Source: Sphingobium sp. EP60837 (GTDB taxonomy: Bacteria > Pseudomonadota > Alphaproteobacteria > Sphingomonadales > Sphingomonadaceae). From it: a stretch of 64,000 nucleotides of DNA. The notes beneath the pieces were generated by a model. That model searched no databases. It was not told the DNA's origin and saw only the letters and a program-made list of their open reading frames with translations. Position numbers and translations under genes: made by a program. The stretch covers positions 806,001 to 870,000 of the forward strand of contig NZ_CP015986.1 of NCBI RefSeq assembly GCF_001658005.1, in the 5' to 3' direction. Below are positions 20,384 to 29,413 of the stretch, one piece after another; position 1 is the stretch's first letter; each line of letters opens with the position of its first letter.

Positions 20384-20749
20384 ATGAGCGGCCCAGAAGC
20401 AGAAAATCCCGGCGACCTGATCGCATCGGATCGGGTGGAAGGCACGGCCGTCTATAATCGCGCAGGCGACAGGCTCGGCCACATTTCCAACTTCATGGTG
20501 GACAAGCGCAGCGGCCAGGTGCGCTACGCCGTCCTGTCCTTTGGCGGCTTCCTTGGCCTCGGCAACGATCGTTACCCGCTGCCCTGGTCCATACTGAACT
20601 ATAATAAGGACAAGGGCGGCTACGTGGTGGATTTGGACAGGGAAAAGCTGGACGAAGCTCCCCGCCATCTGCCGGGCGTTCAGCCCGACTATGACGAAGC
20701 CTATGGCCGCAGCGTCTTTTCCTATTACGGGCTCATCTATCCTTGGTGA
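20384..20749 (+). CDS. PRC-barrel domain protein
   Basis: A 121-residue soluble protein with one PRC-barrel at about residues 14-85: GTAVYNRAGDRLGHISNFMV, then YAVLSFGGFLGLGNDRYPLPW. Such barrels bind protein or RNA partners (RimM, photosynthetic reaction centre H). Stand-alone copies in sphingomonads have no assigned role. The ATG at 20384 is seven nucleotides after AGGAG; a GTG two codons upstream is also open. It is divergent from osmC and may share stress regulation with it, which is inference from position only. Confidence 0.83.
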   Translation: MSGPEAENPGDLIASDRVEGTAVYNRAGDRLGHISNFMVDKRSGQVRYAVLSFGGFLGLGNDRYPLPWSILNYNKDKGGYVVDLDREKLDEAPRHLPGVQPDYDEAYGRSVFSYYGLIYPW

Positions 20750-20901
20750 GAGGCGCTGCCCAACCATCTGGCAAGGTCCGCCAGAAGCTGAACCCCTGAT
20801 GAATCCAATCGCCTAAATTTGAACACATTTGGTCGCTGAACCATTGTCTATTCAAAAACTAGAGTTATGTCTGTTCGAGTAAATTGGACGAGGATCAGGC
20901 C

Positions 20902-21570
20902 ATGGATCGATTCGGACATCTGGGTGACGCACGCCTTCCGACCGTGCTGACCATCCCGGGTCTCAATAATAGCGGGCCAGGTCATTGGCAGACCCTATGG
21001 GAAGGATCGCGCGGCGATTGCCAGCGGGTCGATCTTGGCAGTTGGGCCAGCCCCAATCGCAATGCCTGGGTCACGCGCCTGGACGCCGCCATCCGGGAAG
21101 CGAACGGCCCCATCATCCTTGCCGCCCACAGCCTTGGGTGCCTGGCGGTCGCATGGTGGGGCGCGTTGCAGAGCCAGGCTTATGGCTGGCCGGTGACAGG
21201 AGCGCTTCTGGTCGCCCCGCCCGACTGCGACAGGATGGAAACGCCCGAGACGATCGGCGGATTCGGCCCGACGCCGCGCGCGCAACTGCCCTTCCCCTCC
21301 TATGTCGTCGCCAGCCGCAACGATCCCTATATCTTCTTCGAACGGGCTCACAGCGTCGCGAAAAATTGGGGAAGCACTTTCGTCGATGCGGGCTTCAGCG
21401 GCCATATCAATGCCGAATCGGGCTTGGGCGAATGGGACTTCGGCCAAGCGCTGCTCGACCAGCTGATCGACAATGCCCATGAACAGGCGTCGGTCATGCG
21501 CCAGATGCGGCCAGCCATCCCCCTCCAACATAATGAAAGAAGAATGAGCGCAATGCGGTTGATCAGTTGA
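20902..21570 (+). CDS. RBBP9/YdeN family alpha/beta hydrolase
   Basis: A 222-residue serine hydrolase. The opening LPTVLTIPGLNNSGPGHWQT is the RBBP9-family signature. The triad is visible as Ser in AAHSLGCLAVAWWG (about residue 77), Asp in ASRNDPYIFF and His in FSGHINAESGLGEW. The family's substrates are largely unknown. The ATG at 20902 follows GAGG; a TTG six codons upstream is also open. A terminator-like hairpin follows the stop. Confidence 0.88.
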   Translation: MDRFGHLGDARLPTVLTIPGLNNSGPGHWQTLWEGSRGDCQRVDLGSWASPNRNAWVTRLDAAIREANGPIILAAHSLGCLAVAWWGALQSQAYGWPVTGALLVAPPDCDRMETPETIGGFGPTPRAQLPFPSYVVASRNDPYIFFERAHSVAKNWGSTFVDAGFSGHINAESGLGEWDFGQALLDQLIDNAHEQASVMRQMRPAIPLQHNERRMSAMRLIS

Positions 21571-21577
21571 ACTGATG

Positions 21578-21622
21578 GGGCGCTGCAAGACAAACTTGGG
21601 CGCCCTATATATTTGCTTTTTT
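21578..21622 (+). terminator. Probable terminator after the RBBP9-type gene
   Basis: GGGCGC (21578-21583) pairs with GCGCCC (21600-21605), and inside it CAAG pairs with CTTG around an ACAAA loop. A T-rich tail (TATATATTTGCTTTTTT) ends at 21622. The U-run is offset by about 10 nt from the stem. Confidence 0.5.
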
Positions 21623-21665
21623 GTCTATTGAATTAGTTGAGATAAAAGCGGGCACAGAGGTGTTT

Positions 21666-21857
21666 ATGAGTGACCATCGACCGATTGAATTTGCCCGCAA
21701 TGGCCGCGCAGACGGCCAGCGGCACGATATTTCCGTAAGCATCGACAAGGTTCGCGGGGTGCTTGAAGCGCTGCGTTTCGGGTCGATCACCTTGACCGTG
21801 CATGATGCGCGCGTCGTCCAGATCGATGTAACGGAAAAGACTCGCCTCACCGCCTGA
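21666..21857 (+). CDS. YezD family (DUF2292) small protein
   Basis: A 63-residue protein whose C-terminal half, VLEALRFGSITLTVHDARVV then QIDVTEKTRL, is the DUF2292/YezD signature. In other bacteria these small proteins often accompany sulfur-assimilation genes, but the role is unknown. An AGAGG precedes the ATG at 21666. It lies 172 nt upstream of, and co-oriented with, the TonB-dependent receptor, which hints at a shared regulon such as sulfate limitation; that is inference. Confidence 0.78.
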   Translation: MSDHRPIEFARNGRADGQRHDISVSIDKVRGVLEALRFGSITLTVHDARVVQIDVTEKTRLTA

Positions 21858-22029
21858 ACAAAGCGGGGGCAACAAAGGGTCGTGAAATAAGCCGCCGGAC
21901 AGGCGGTGAATAACAGGCGGCAAGGGGTGGGCCGCTCACTGTCCGTACCATTCCCAGACCATCGGCTTTGACCGGGCGAACCGGAAAAGTCGCGATCAAC
22001 ATTCACCGGACATCCGGAAGGGGAATTCT

Positions 22030-24483
22030 ATGATTGCGCGTTCTCTGTTGCTCGCCACCGTGGCGAGCGCATCCTTTATTGCGTCCAATGCTTATGCAGA
22101 GGACGTGCCTCAGCCCGCCACAGATGCTGCCGAACAAGCCAGCAGCCCGCGCGCCGAGGTGATCATCGTCACCGCACGCCGTCGCCAGGAAACCGCGCAG
22201 GAAGTGCCCCTGGCGATCTCCGTGATCCGTGGCGACAGCATCGAAGCCACCGGCAACTTCAACGTCGTGAAGCTCCAGCAGCTGGCGCCGACGTTGCAGG
22301 TCTATACCACCAATCCGCGCAACACCTCGGTCAACATTCGTGGCCTGGGCGTTCCGTTCGGTTTGACCAGCGACGGATTTGAACAGGGCGTCGGCATCTA
22401 TGTCGATGACGTTTATAATTCGCGCGTCGCCGCCGCGACCTTCGACTTCCTCGACGTTTCGCAGGTTGAAGTGCTGCGTGGGCCGCAGGGCTCGCTCTAC
22501 GGCAAGAACACCACGGCCGGCGCGATCAACATCACCACCAACCAGCCGACCTTCGATTTCGAAGGCCGCGCCGAACTGACCGTGGGCAACCTCAACTACA
22601 GGCAGGCAAAGGCCGCCATATCCGGGCCGCTGTCGGACACCATCGCTGCCCGCCTCGCAATCGCTTCGACCAGCCGCCGTGGCACGATCTACAATGTGAC
22701 GACGAACCGCTGGATCAACGAACAGGACAATCTGGGCCTCCGTGGCCAGCTGCTGTTCAAGCCGAACGACGACTTCAGCATCACCTTGTCGGGCGACTAT
22801 AGCAAGCAGGACCCGGAATGCTGCGGCACCGTGTTCGTTCGTGTCGGCCGCACCCAGCGCCCGCTCAACCGTCAGTATGACGCGCTCGCCGCTGCCCAGA
22901 ATTATGTCGTTCCCAGCCGCAATCCTTATGACCGGCTGACCGATCTCGACAGCAACCTCAATGCTGGTAACAAGATCGGCGGCGTGTCCGCGCGCATCAA
23001 GTGGGACATCGGTCCCGGCACGCTGACTTCCGTCACCGCCTGGCGCTTCTGGGACTGGAAGCCGGAAAATGACCGCGACTTCACCGGTCTGCCGATCGTG
23101 TCCAAGTCGCAGAACCCCTCGCAGCAGGACCAGTATAGCCAGGAATTCCGCTACAATTACGAAGGAGACAAGATAGACTTCGTCGTCGGCTTGTTCGGCT
23201 TCAAGCAGCGGATCGACACGCAGGGTACGGAGCAGCAGGGCGCAGCGGCGAGCAAGTGGAGCCTGACCCCGTCCACCTCACCCACCAATATCGCCAACAA
23301 CCCTGCGACGCTGGCCGGTTTGACCGCGAGCAACACGCAGTGGCTCAAGAGCACCAGCGCCGCTCTTTTCGGCCAGGTGAGCTGGCATGTGAACGACGCC
23401 CTGACCATCCAGCCGGGCGCGCGGCTCAACTATGACAAGAAGTCCGGCTTCTATCAGCGCGTGGTGACCAACGGACAGGGTCAAGTCATCAGTTGCACCC
23501 CGGCTCCGGCCGCAGGCACTGTGCTGGCGGCACAGTGCGGCGTATATCAGCCGCAGGTCAGCGCGCCGTCCGACAGCGCCTGGAACTTCACCTATGACCT
23601 GAACGTCAACTACAAGATCGCGCGCGACATCCTCGCCTATGCGACCTATGCCAAGAGCTTCAAGACGCTGGGCATCAACCAGAACGGCTTGCCGCTCAAC
23701 GCCGACAATACGGTCAACTTCGATGCGGGCACGGTGAAGCCGGAATCGGTCAACCATTATGAAATCGGCCTGAAGACCCAGTTCTGGGATCGCCGGGCGA
23801 CCTTCAACCTCACCGCTTACCGCACCGACATCAAGAATTTCCAGGCGACGGTGAACGGCGGCCAGTTCGGCACCGTGCGCGGTTATTTGGCAAACGCTGG
23901 AAAGGTCCGGTCGCAGGGTATCGAGGCCGACTTCAAGGTCGTCGCCAGCGATCGCTTCACCGCCTATGCCAACGGCGCCTACACCGACGCGAAGTACAAG
24001 AAGTTCGTCGATGCGCCCTGCCCGCCTGAACTGTCCGGCGGCACGTTCCAATCGGCTACGGCGACGCCTGACTATTCACAGCCCGGTGTTCCTGGCGCCC
24101 TCAGCCCGCGTCAGTGCGACATCTCCGGTCAACGCCTGCCCGGCGTATCGCACTGGGCCTTCTCCTACGGCGCGGAATATAACATTCCGGTCACGCTGCT
24201 GGACAAGGAAGGTCAGGCGTATCTGGGCGTCGATGGCAATTATCGTTCGCACTGGAATTCGAACGCCTCGCCGTCGATCTATACGGAGGTGAAGGGCTAT
24301 GCCCTCACCAACTTCCGCGCCGGCTTCCGTGGCGAAGGCTTTGATGTCTTCGGCTGGGTCCGCAACGCCTTCGACGTCAACTATATCGAAAATCTGCAGG
24401 TCGCACCCGGCAACACCGGCTTGATCGCTGGTCAGCCCGGCGACCCACGGACCTGGGGCGGGACGATTAAATTCTCGTTCTGA
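22030..24483 (+). CDS. TonB-dependent outer-membrane receptor
   Basis: An 817-residue receptor: signal peptide (residues 1-23, ending SNAYA), a TonB box region EVIIVTARRR, and a plug domain with VNIRGLGVPFG and VEVLRGPQGSLYGKNTTAGA. A beta barrel follows, ending TWGGTIKFSF with terminal Phe. The GGAAGGGG before the ATG is a strong ribosome binding site. The type (the IIVTARRRQE box and RGLG plug) is the expanded sphingomonad family that includes carbohydrate and aromatic-compound receptors. The substrate cannot be read from the sequence. No TonB/ExbBD or inner-membrane transporter is adjacent; yezD precedes it and a strong terminator follows. Confidence 0.95.
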   Translation: MIARSLLLATVASASFIASNAYAEDVPQPATDAAEQASSPRAEVIIVTARRRQETAQEVPLAISVIRGDSIEATGNFNVVKLQQLAPTLQVYTTNPRNTSVNIRGLGVPFGLTSDGFEQGVGIYVDDVYNSRVAAATFDFLDVSQVEVLRGPQGSLYGKNTTAGAINITTNQPTFDFEGRAELTVGNLNYRQAKAAISGPLSDTIAARLAIASTSRRGTIYNVTTNRWINEQDNLGLRGQLLFKPNDDFSITLSGDYSKQDPECCGTVFVRVGRTQRPLNRQYDALAAAQNYVVPSRNPYDRLTDLDSNLNAGNKIGGVSARIKWDIGPGTLTSVTAWRFWDWKPENDRDFTGLPIVSKSQNPSQQDQYSQEFRYNYEGDKIDFVVGLFGFKQRIDTQGTEQQGAAASKWSLTPSTSPTNIANNPATLAGLTASNTQWLKSTSAALFGQVSWHVNDALTIQPGARLNYDKKSGFYQRVVTNGQGQVISCTPAPAAGTVLAAQCGVYQPQVSAPSDSAWNFTYDLNVNYKIARDILAYATYAKSFKTLGINQNGLPLNADNTVNFDAGTVKPESVNHYEIGLKTQFWDRRATFNLTAYRTDIKNFQATVNGGQFGTVRGYLANAGKVRSQGIEADFKVVASDRFTAYANGAYTDAKYKKFVDAPCPPELSGGTFQSATATPDYSQPGVPGALSPRQCDISGQRLPGVSHWAFSYGAEYNIPVTLLDKEGQAYLGVDGNYRSHWNSNASPSIYTEVKGYALTNFRAGFRGEGFDVFGWVRNAFDVNYIENLQVAPGNTGLIAGQPGDPRTWGGTIKFSF

Positions 24484-24506
24484 TCCCGTAACGATGTTCA
24501 CCCCTG

Positions 24507-24542
24507 CGGGAGCGGCACAGGCCCGCCGCTCCCGTTCTTTTT
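24507..24542 (+). terminator. Rho-independent terminator after the TonB-dependent receptor
   Basis: CGGGAGCGGC (24507-24516) pairs with GCCGCTCCCG (24525-24534), followed by TTCTTTTT. It begins 24 nt after the stop codon and fits a classic terminator. Confidence 0.88.
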
Positions 24543-24634
24543 CAACTCGCTATTTTCTTCATTGAATACCGCTTCGACAAAACTGGACCGGCCCCTGATT
24601 TGCGCCCGCGACCCCGCTGGGCTACAGCCAACCC

Positions 24635-25507
24635 ATGTCCACCACCTTCACGCTCGACACTTCCACCAGCCGCGCCAATCCCACCCCCGCGCCGATGAAG
24701 CGGCTGACCGTTCCCGCCATTCAGCGCCGCAAGGCGGAAGGCAAAACGGCCGAACCGCTGGTGATGTTGACCGCCTACACCGCCCGGCAGGCGCAGCTTC
24801 TCGATCCGCATTGCGACATGCTACTGGTCGGCGATTCGCTCGGTCAGGTCATTTACGGCCTGCCTTCGACGCTCCCCGTCACGCTCGACATGATGATCGC
24901 CCATGGCGCGGCCGTGGTGCGCGGCAGCTATCATAGCCTCGTCCTCGTCGATATGCCCTTCGGCAGTTACGAAGCATCCCCTGCCCATGCCTTCGCCAGC
25001 GCCAGCCGCGTCATGGCCGAAACCGGCTGCGCCGCCGTCAAACTGGAAGGCGGTCAGGCGATGTCCGAAACCATTGCCTTCCTCACCCAGCGCGGCATCC
25101 CGGTGATGGCCCATGTCGGCCTCACGCCCCAGGCCGTAAATGCGCTCGGCGGCTATGGCGCGCGCGGCAAAAGCCAGGAAGAACATGCCAAGATCATGGA
25201 TGACGCCCGCGCCGTCGCCCAGGCTGGAGCCTTCGCTATAGTGCTGGAAGGCGTCATGGAAGACCTCGCCGTCGCCATCACCGACAGCCTGGACATACCC
25301 GTCATCGGCATCGGGGCGTCTGCCCATTGCGATGGCCAGGTGCTGGTCGCCGAAGACATGCTCGGCATGTTCGAACGCACCCCCCGCTTCGTCAAACGCT
25401 ATGAAAATATCGCCGACACCATCAGCGGCGCGGCCGAGCGTTACGCCGCTGAAGTGCGCAATCGCAGCTTTCCCACCCCAGATCAGGTCTATCGGCCCAA
25501 AAAGTGA
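24635..25507 (+). CDS. panB: 3-methyl-2-oxobutanoate hydroxymethyltransferase
   Basis: The 290-residue enzyme makes ketopantoate for pantothenate and coenzyme A synthesis. The barrel starts at [20 protein letters not shown]. The metal and substrate site is in [36 protein letters not shown] and [20 protein letters not shown] are the other hallmarks. Residues 1-20 ([12 protein letters not shown]) are a low-complexity extension before the conserved [13 protein letters not shown], so translation could also start at residue 21. panC and panD are not in the window. Confidence 0.95.
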   Translation: MSTTFTLDTSTSRANPTPAPMKRLTVPAIQRRKAEGKTAEPLVMLTAYTARQAQLLDPHCDMLLVGDSLGQVIYGLPSTLPVTLDMMIAHGAAVVRGSYHSLVLVDMPFGSYEASPAHAFASASRVMAETGCAAVKLEGGQAMSETIAFLTQRGIPVMAHVGLTPQAVNALGGYGARGKSQEEHAKIMDDARAVAQAGAFAIVLEGVMEDLAVAITDSLDIPVIGIGASAHCDGQVLVAEDMLGMFERTPRFVKRYENIADTISGAAERYAAEVRNRSFPTPDQVYRPKK

Positions 25508-25581
25508 TTTGCGCTAAGCTCCGCCGCCGCTATTGATCGCGCCTTCCGCGAGCTTTTTCTGACGCCTATCTGGAGACCCAA

Positions 25582-26280
25582 GTGGCCCTGACGCCGCAAA
25601 ACAGCGAAGCCTTCATGCGCGAGGTCGATGAGGCCGTCCGCCAGGATCAGCTGCTGACCTTCTGGCAGCGCTTCGGCCGCTGGATCGTCGCGGCCGTCGT
25701 CATTGGCCTCGTGGCGTTCGCCGGCTGGCTCTACTGGCAGCATCATAGCGCCACCCGATCGCAAGCCGTTTCGGAAGAGATGGACAAGGTGATCGCCACG
25801 GCAGTGGGCGGCGGAACGCCCGACGCCAAGCAGCTCGACGCCCTTGCCGACGCCAGCCAGCCCGGCTTCCGCGCCTCGGCCCTTTTGGTGAAGGCTGGGA
25901 CCGCGGCACGCAAGGGCGACAGCAAGGCTGCCATCGCCGCCTACAAGGCGATGGCGCAGGACAGCTCCCTGGATCAGCCCTATCGCGACCTCGCCCTGAT
26001 CCGCCAGACGACGCTGGAATTTGAAGCGCTACAGCCCCAGCAGGTGGTCGATCGCTTGAAGCCCCTTGCGGTGGAAGGCGCGCCATGGTTCGGCAGCGCG
26101 GGCGAAATGGTCGCGATCGCCTATATGAAAATGCGCAAGCCCGATCTCGCCGGCCCGCTGTTCGCGGCTATGGCGAAGGATGCGAGCGTGCCTCAGTCGA
26201 TCCGTTCACGCGCGCGACAGATGGCGGGACTATTGGGGATTGATGCGGTCGAAACGCCGGCTGAGCCTGGACAGGGATGA
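25582..26280 (+). CDS. Membrane-anchored tetratricopeptide-like protein (YfgM type)
   Basis: A 232-residue protein with a cytoplasmic N-terminus (EAFMREVDEAVRQDQLLTFW), one membrane helix (IVAAVVIGLVAFAGWLYW, about 36-53) and a periplasmic TPR-like helical domain. This is the architecture of YfgM/DUF2133 proteins that pair with BamB in the Der-BamB-YfgM gene order. Here it is directly upstream of bamB and der, as in many proteobacteria, which supports a role in outer-membrane protein biogenesis. The start is GTG 25582 with GGAGA upstream. Confidence 0.8.
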   Translation: MALTPQNSEAFMREVDEAVRQDQLLTFWQRFGRWIVAAVVIGLVAFAGWLYWQHHSATRSQAVSEEMDKVIATAVGGGTPDAKQLDALADASQPGFRASALLVKAGTAARKGDSKAAIAAYKAMAQDSSLDQPYRDLALIRQTTLEFEALQPQQVVDRLKPLAVEGAPWFGSAGEMVAIAYMKMRKPDLAGPLFAAMAKDASVPQSIRSRARQMAGLLGIDAVETPAEPGQG

Positions 26281-26290
26281 AGATAAGCGC

Positions 26291-27640
26291 ATGGGGATGC
26301 ACAGCATGACGAAATTTGCGGGCACGCGCCGCGCCCTGACCGTGGCTGCGATGGTCGCCCTCTTGGCGGGCTGCGGCATCATCGGCGGCAAGAAGGGCGG
26401 GCCCAAGACACCCGTGGTCGGCAACCGCATGTCAATCCTGACCAACGAACAGGGCGTGGAGGTTGATCCAACCTTGGCTGATGTGCCTGTGTCGCTGCCG
26501 GAAGCCTACGCCAATGATCAATGGTCGCAGCCGGGCGGCTCCCCGGCGAAGGCTATGGGCCATCTTGCCCTTGGCGCATCGCCCGCAACCAGCTGGACCA
26601 CGTCGATCGAGGGCAGCACGCCCAGGGCGCGCCTCGCCTCGTCGCCGGTCGTGGCCAACGGCAAGCTCTATGTCATCGATGCCGGCGCCCATGTCTTGGC
26701 ATTCGACGCCGCCAGCGGCGCCAAGCTGTGGCAGACCTCGCTCCCGGCCGAGGGTAGCGGCCGCTCCCTGTTCGGCGGCGGTGTCAGCATTGTCGATGAC
26801 AAACTTTATGCGAGCACAGGCGTCGGCGACGTAGCCGCTCTTAATGCCGCGAACGGCTCGATCCTGTGGAAGAAGCGTCCCGGCGGCCCGCTCCGCGGCG
26901 CGCCGACGCTCGCCAACGGTCATGTCTATGTCATGGGCCAGGACAATCAGATTTTCGCTCTGAACCAAACCGATGGCGAAGTGCAATGGACCGATAGCGG
27001 AACGCTGCAGGTGACCGGCGTGTTCGGCGTCGCGGCTCCCGCCGCCGCGCAGGGCACTGTGATCGCGGGCTACAGCTCGGGCGAACTGACTGCCTATCGC
27101 TATGAAAATGGCCGTACCCTGTGGGGCGACGCCCTTTCCCGCACCAGCATTTCGACGGCAGTCGCCAGCCTCACCGACATCGACGCCAATCCGGTGATCG
27201 ACCGCGGCCGCGTATTCGCCATAGGTCAGGGCGGCCGCATGGCCTCCTATGAATTGGTAAGTGGCCAGCGCCTGTGGGAAATCAACGTCGCAGGCATTTC
27301 GACCCCATGGGTCGCGGGCGAATGGGTGTTTGTCGTCACCAGCGACGCCAAGCTGCTCTGCGTCGCCCGCGCGACCGGCAAGATCCGCTGGATCAGCCAA
27401 CTGCGCCGCTGGGAAAAGGAAAAGAAGAAGGCCAATGCGATCCGCTGGACCGGCCCTGTGCTGGCGGGGGGACGGCTGATCCTTGTATCCACGCATGGCG
27501 ATCTGAACTATGTCGATCCGGCGACCGGGGCGGTCCAGAGCACGGTCGATATGGATCGGTCCATGTCGCTGTCGCCCGTCGTCGCCAACAACATGCTCTA
27601 TATTCTGGCTGATGACGGCCGCCTGACGGCGCTTCGTTAA
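26291..27640 (+). CDS. bamB: Outer-membrane assembly lipoprotein BamB
   Basis: The 449-residue lipoprotein has lipobox LLAGC with Cys28 as the acylation site, followed by a WD40/PQQ-like eight-bladed propeller. Repeats such as GKLYVIDAGAHVLAFDAASG, GDVAALNAANGSILWKK and ASYELVSGQRLWEI show the WxxxL/AFDxxTG blade pattern. It binds BamA and helps insert beta barrels. The start could be 26291, 26297 or 26306; all place the lipobox at a suitable distance. It follows the YfgM-type gene by 10 nt and precedes der after a palindromic repeat. Confidence 0.93.
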   Translation: MGMHSMTKFAGTRRALTVAAMVALLAGCGIIGGKKGGPKTPVVGNRMSILTNEQGVEVDPTLADVPVSLPEAYANDQWSQPGGSPAKAMGHLALGASPATSWTTSIEGSTPRARLASSPVVANGKLYVIDAGAHVLAFDAASGAKLWQTSLPAEGSGRSLFGGGVSIVDDKLYASTGVGDVAALNAANGSILWKKRPGGPLRGAPTLANGHVYVMGQDNQIFALNQTDGEVQWTDSGTLQVTGVFGVAAPAAAQGTVIAGYSSGELTAYRYENGRTLWGDALSRTSISTAVASLTDIDANPVIDRGRVFAIGQGGRMASYELVSGQRLWEINVAGISTPWVAGEWVFVVTSDAKLLCVARATGKIRWISQLRRWEKEKKKANAIRWTGPVLAGGRLILVSTHGDLNYVDPATGAVQSTVDMDRSMSLSPVVANNMLYILADDGRLTALR

Positions 27641-27667
27641 CGCCCATAATGATGTTAGATAAGCGTG

Positions 27668-27729
27668 CTCCCGCGAAGGCAGGAGCCCAGCTCCGCTGTC
27701 TGGACTGGGCTTCTGCCGTCGCGGGAGCA
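27668..27729. repeat. Long palindromic repeat between bamB and der (family C)
   Basis: GCTCCCGCGAAGGCAGGAGC then CCAG pairs, with mismatches, against CTGGGCTTCTGCCGTCGCGG then GAGC around a short loop. The two arms are about 24 nt each. It resembles the imperfect interspersed palindromes found between genes of many alphaproteobacteria. There is no T-run directly after the stem. Confidence 0.65.
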
Positions 27730-27756
27730 GCGGTATTTTAAAGGAAACGGGCCATA

Positions 27757-29127
27757 ATGCTGCCCACTGTTGCCATTGTCGGACGGCCCAATGTGGGCAA
27801 GTCCACCCTTTTCAACCGGCTCGTCGGCAAGAAGCTGGCGCTGGTCGATGACCAGCCCGGCGTCACGCGCGACCGGCGCGAGGGGCAGGCGAACCTGCTC
27901 GGCGTCGATTTCACGATCATCGACACTGCGGGCTATGAGGATGAGGATCCTCAGACCCTCCCCGGCCGTATGCGCCTTCAGACGCAGGCGGCGGTTGAAA
28001 GCGCTGACGTAGCCCTTTTCCTGATGGACGCCCGCGCGGGCGTCACCCCGCTCGACGAGGAGATCGCCCGCTGGCTGCGCGAAGGCGATCTACCGGTGGT
28101 GCTGGTCGCCAACAAGGCGGAAGGCAGGCAGGGCAATGATGGCGTCATGGAGGCATTCAGCCTCGGCCTCGGCGAACCTGTTCCCCTTTCGGCGGAACAT
28201 GGCCAGGGCATGGCCGATCTGTTCCAGGCTCTCCTTCCCTATGTCGATCGCGAGGAAGAGGAAGTAGAGGAAGCGGAGCCGAGCGAGGCCGACCTGGAGG
28301 CCGCGCCGCTCAAGCTCGCCATCGTTGGCCGCCCAAACGCGGGCAAATCGACGCTCATCAACCGCCTGCTTGGCGAGAACCGCCTGCTCACCGGCCCCGA
28401 AGCCGGGATCACGCGTGACAGCATCGCGGTCGATTGGAAATGGACGAGTCCGGACGGCGAAGAACGGCCGGTCAGGCTGATCGATACGGCCGGCATGCGC
28501 AAGCGCGCCAAGGTGCAGGACAAGCTGGAAAAGCTCGCCGTTTCGGACGGTCTGAACGCTGTGAACTTCGCTGAAGTCGTCGTTCTTCTGCTCGACTCCA
28601 CACGCGGCCTGGAGGCGCAGGACCTGCGCATCGCGGATAAGGTGATCGAGGAAGGGCGCGCACTCGTCGTCGCGCTCAACAAATGGGACACGGTGGAAAA
28701 CGGATCGGCCCTTTATCAGGGCATCAAGCAGGCGCTCTCGGACGGACTAGCGCAGATACGCGGCGTTCCCATCATGACCGTCTCGGGCGCCACGGGTAAG
28801 GGGCTGGACGACCTGATCCGCGTCGCCTTCGAAACCCGCACCTCCTGGTCGCAGCGCGTGTCCACCGGCATCCTCAATCGCTGGTTCGAACGCGCGCTGG
28901 AAGCCAATCCACCCCCTGCTCCCGGCGGCAAGCGGATCAAGCTGCGCTACATTACGCAGAACAAGACACGGCCGCCCACCTTCGTGCTGTTTGGCACTCG
29001 CCTCGATGAACTGCCGGAAAGCTATCGCCGCTATCTCGTCAACGGCATTCGCAAGGAACTGGGCTTCGGGGCTGTGCCAGTGCGGCTGACCCTGCGCAGC
29101 GCGCGCAATCCTTATGCCACCAAGTGA
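27757..29127 (+). CDS. der: Ribosome biogenesis GTPase Der (EngA)
   Basis: The 456-residue protein has two tandem GTPase domains and a KH-like C-terminus. It acts in 50S ribosome maturation. G1 boxes are GRPNVGKSTLFNRL (about 8-21) and GRPNAGKSTLINRL (about 190-203). The G3 boxes DTAGYED and DTAGMRK and the G4 boxes NKAE and NKWD are intact. The acidic linker EEEEVEEAEPSEADLEA separates the domains. Its last codons overlap the tusA-like start by 14 nt. Confidence 0.98.
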   Translation: MLPTVAIVGRPNVGKSTLFNRLVGKKLALVDDQPGVTRDRREGQANLLGVDFTIIDTAGYEDEDPQTLPGRMRLQTQAAVESADVALFLMDARAGVTPLDEEIARWLREGDLPVVLVANKAEGRQGNDGVMEAFSLGLGEPVPLSAEHGQGMADLFQALLPYVDREEEEVEEAEPSEADLEAAPLKLAIVGRPNAGKSTLINRLLGENRLLTGPEAGITRDSIAVDWKWTSPDGEERPVRLIDTAGMRKRAKVQDKLEKLAVSDGLNAVNFAEVVVLLLDSTRGLEAQDLRIADKVIEEGRALVVALNKWDTVENGSALYQGIKQALSDGLAQIRGVPIMTVSGATGKGLDDLIRVAFETRTSWSQRVSTGILNRWFERALEANPPPAPGGKRIKLRYITQNKTRPPTFVLFGTRLDELPESYRRYLVNGIRKELGFGAVPVRLTLRSARNPYATK

Positions 29128-29323
29128 GCCCCTTCATGTCGATGCCAGAGGCATGAAATGTCCCTGGCCCGCCCTGCGCGCCGCCCGCGCAATGCGCGCG
29201 GCCGATGCGGTGACGATCGAAGCCGACGATCCCAACGCCGCTTACGAGCTGGAGGCGCTGACCCAGCAACAAGGCTGGAAGTTCCTAGCGATCGCAACAC
29301 ATCGCTTTGAACTGACGCGATAA
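29114..29323 (+). CDS. TusA/SirA-like sulfur carrier protein
   Basis: A 69-residue protein with the catalytic CPxP motif as DARGMKCPWPALRAARAMR (Cys at about residue 16). The persulfide-forming cysteine and the two-layer alpha/beta pattern fit TusA-family sulfurtransferases, which pass sulfur for tRNA thiolation or other pathways. The start at 29114 overlaps the end of der by 14 nt, so translation is likely coupled. No tusBCD or other thiolation gene is nearby. The exact sulfur acceptor is unknown. Confidence 0.85.
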   Translation: MPPSEPLHVDARGMKCPWPALRAARAMRAADAVTIEADDPNAAYELEALTQQQGWKFLAIATHRFELTR

Positions 29324-29413
29324 TCTTGAAGCCCGGTCGTTCCTGACCTGGCGGCTTAACCTGCTGTTTACGCTCGGCTTCTATGGTAAGGCCATAACAA
29401 GGAGTGTCGCGGC

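Noticed and set aside
21858..22029. Riboswitch upstream of the TonB-dependent receptor
   Set aside because: I looked for cobalamin or other riboswitch boxes in the 172-nt leader and saw no consensus; only GC-rich short repeats (GCCGCC/GGCGG) are present.
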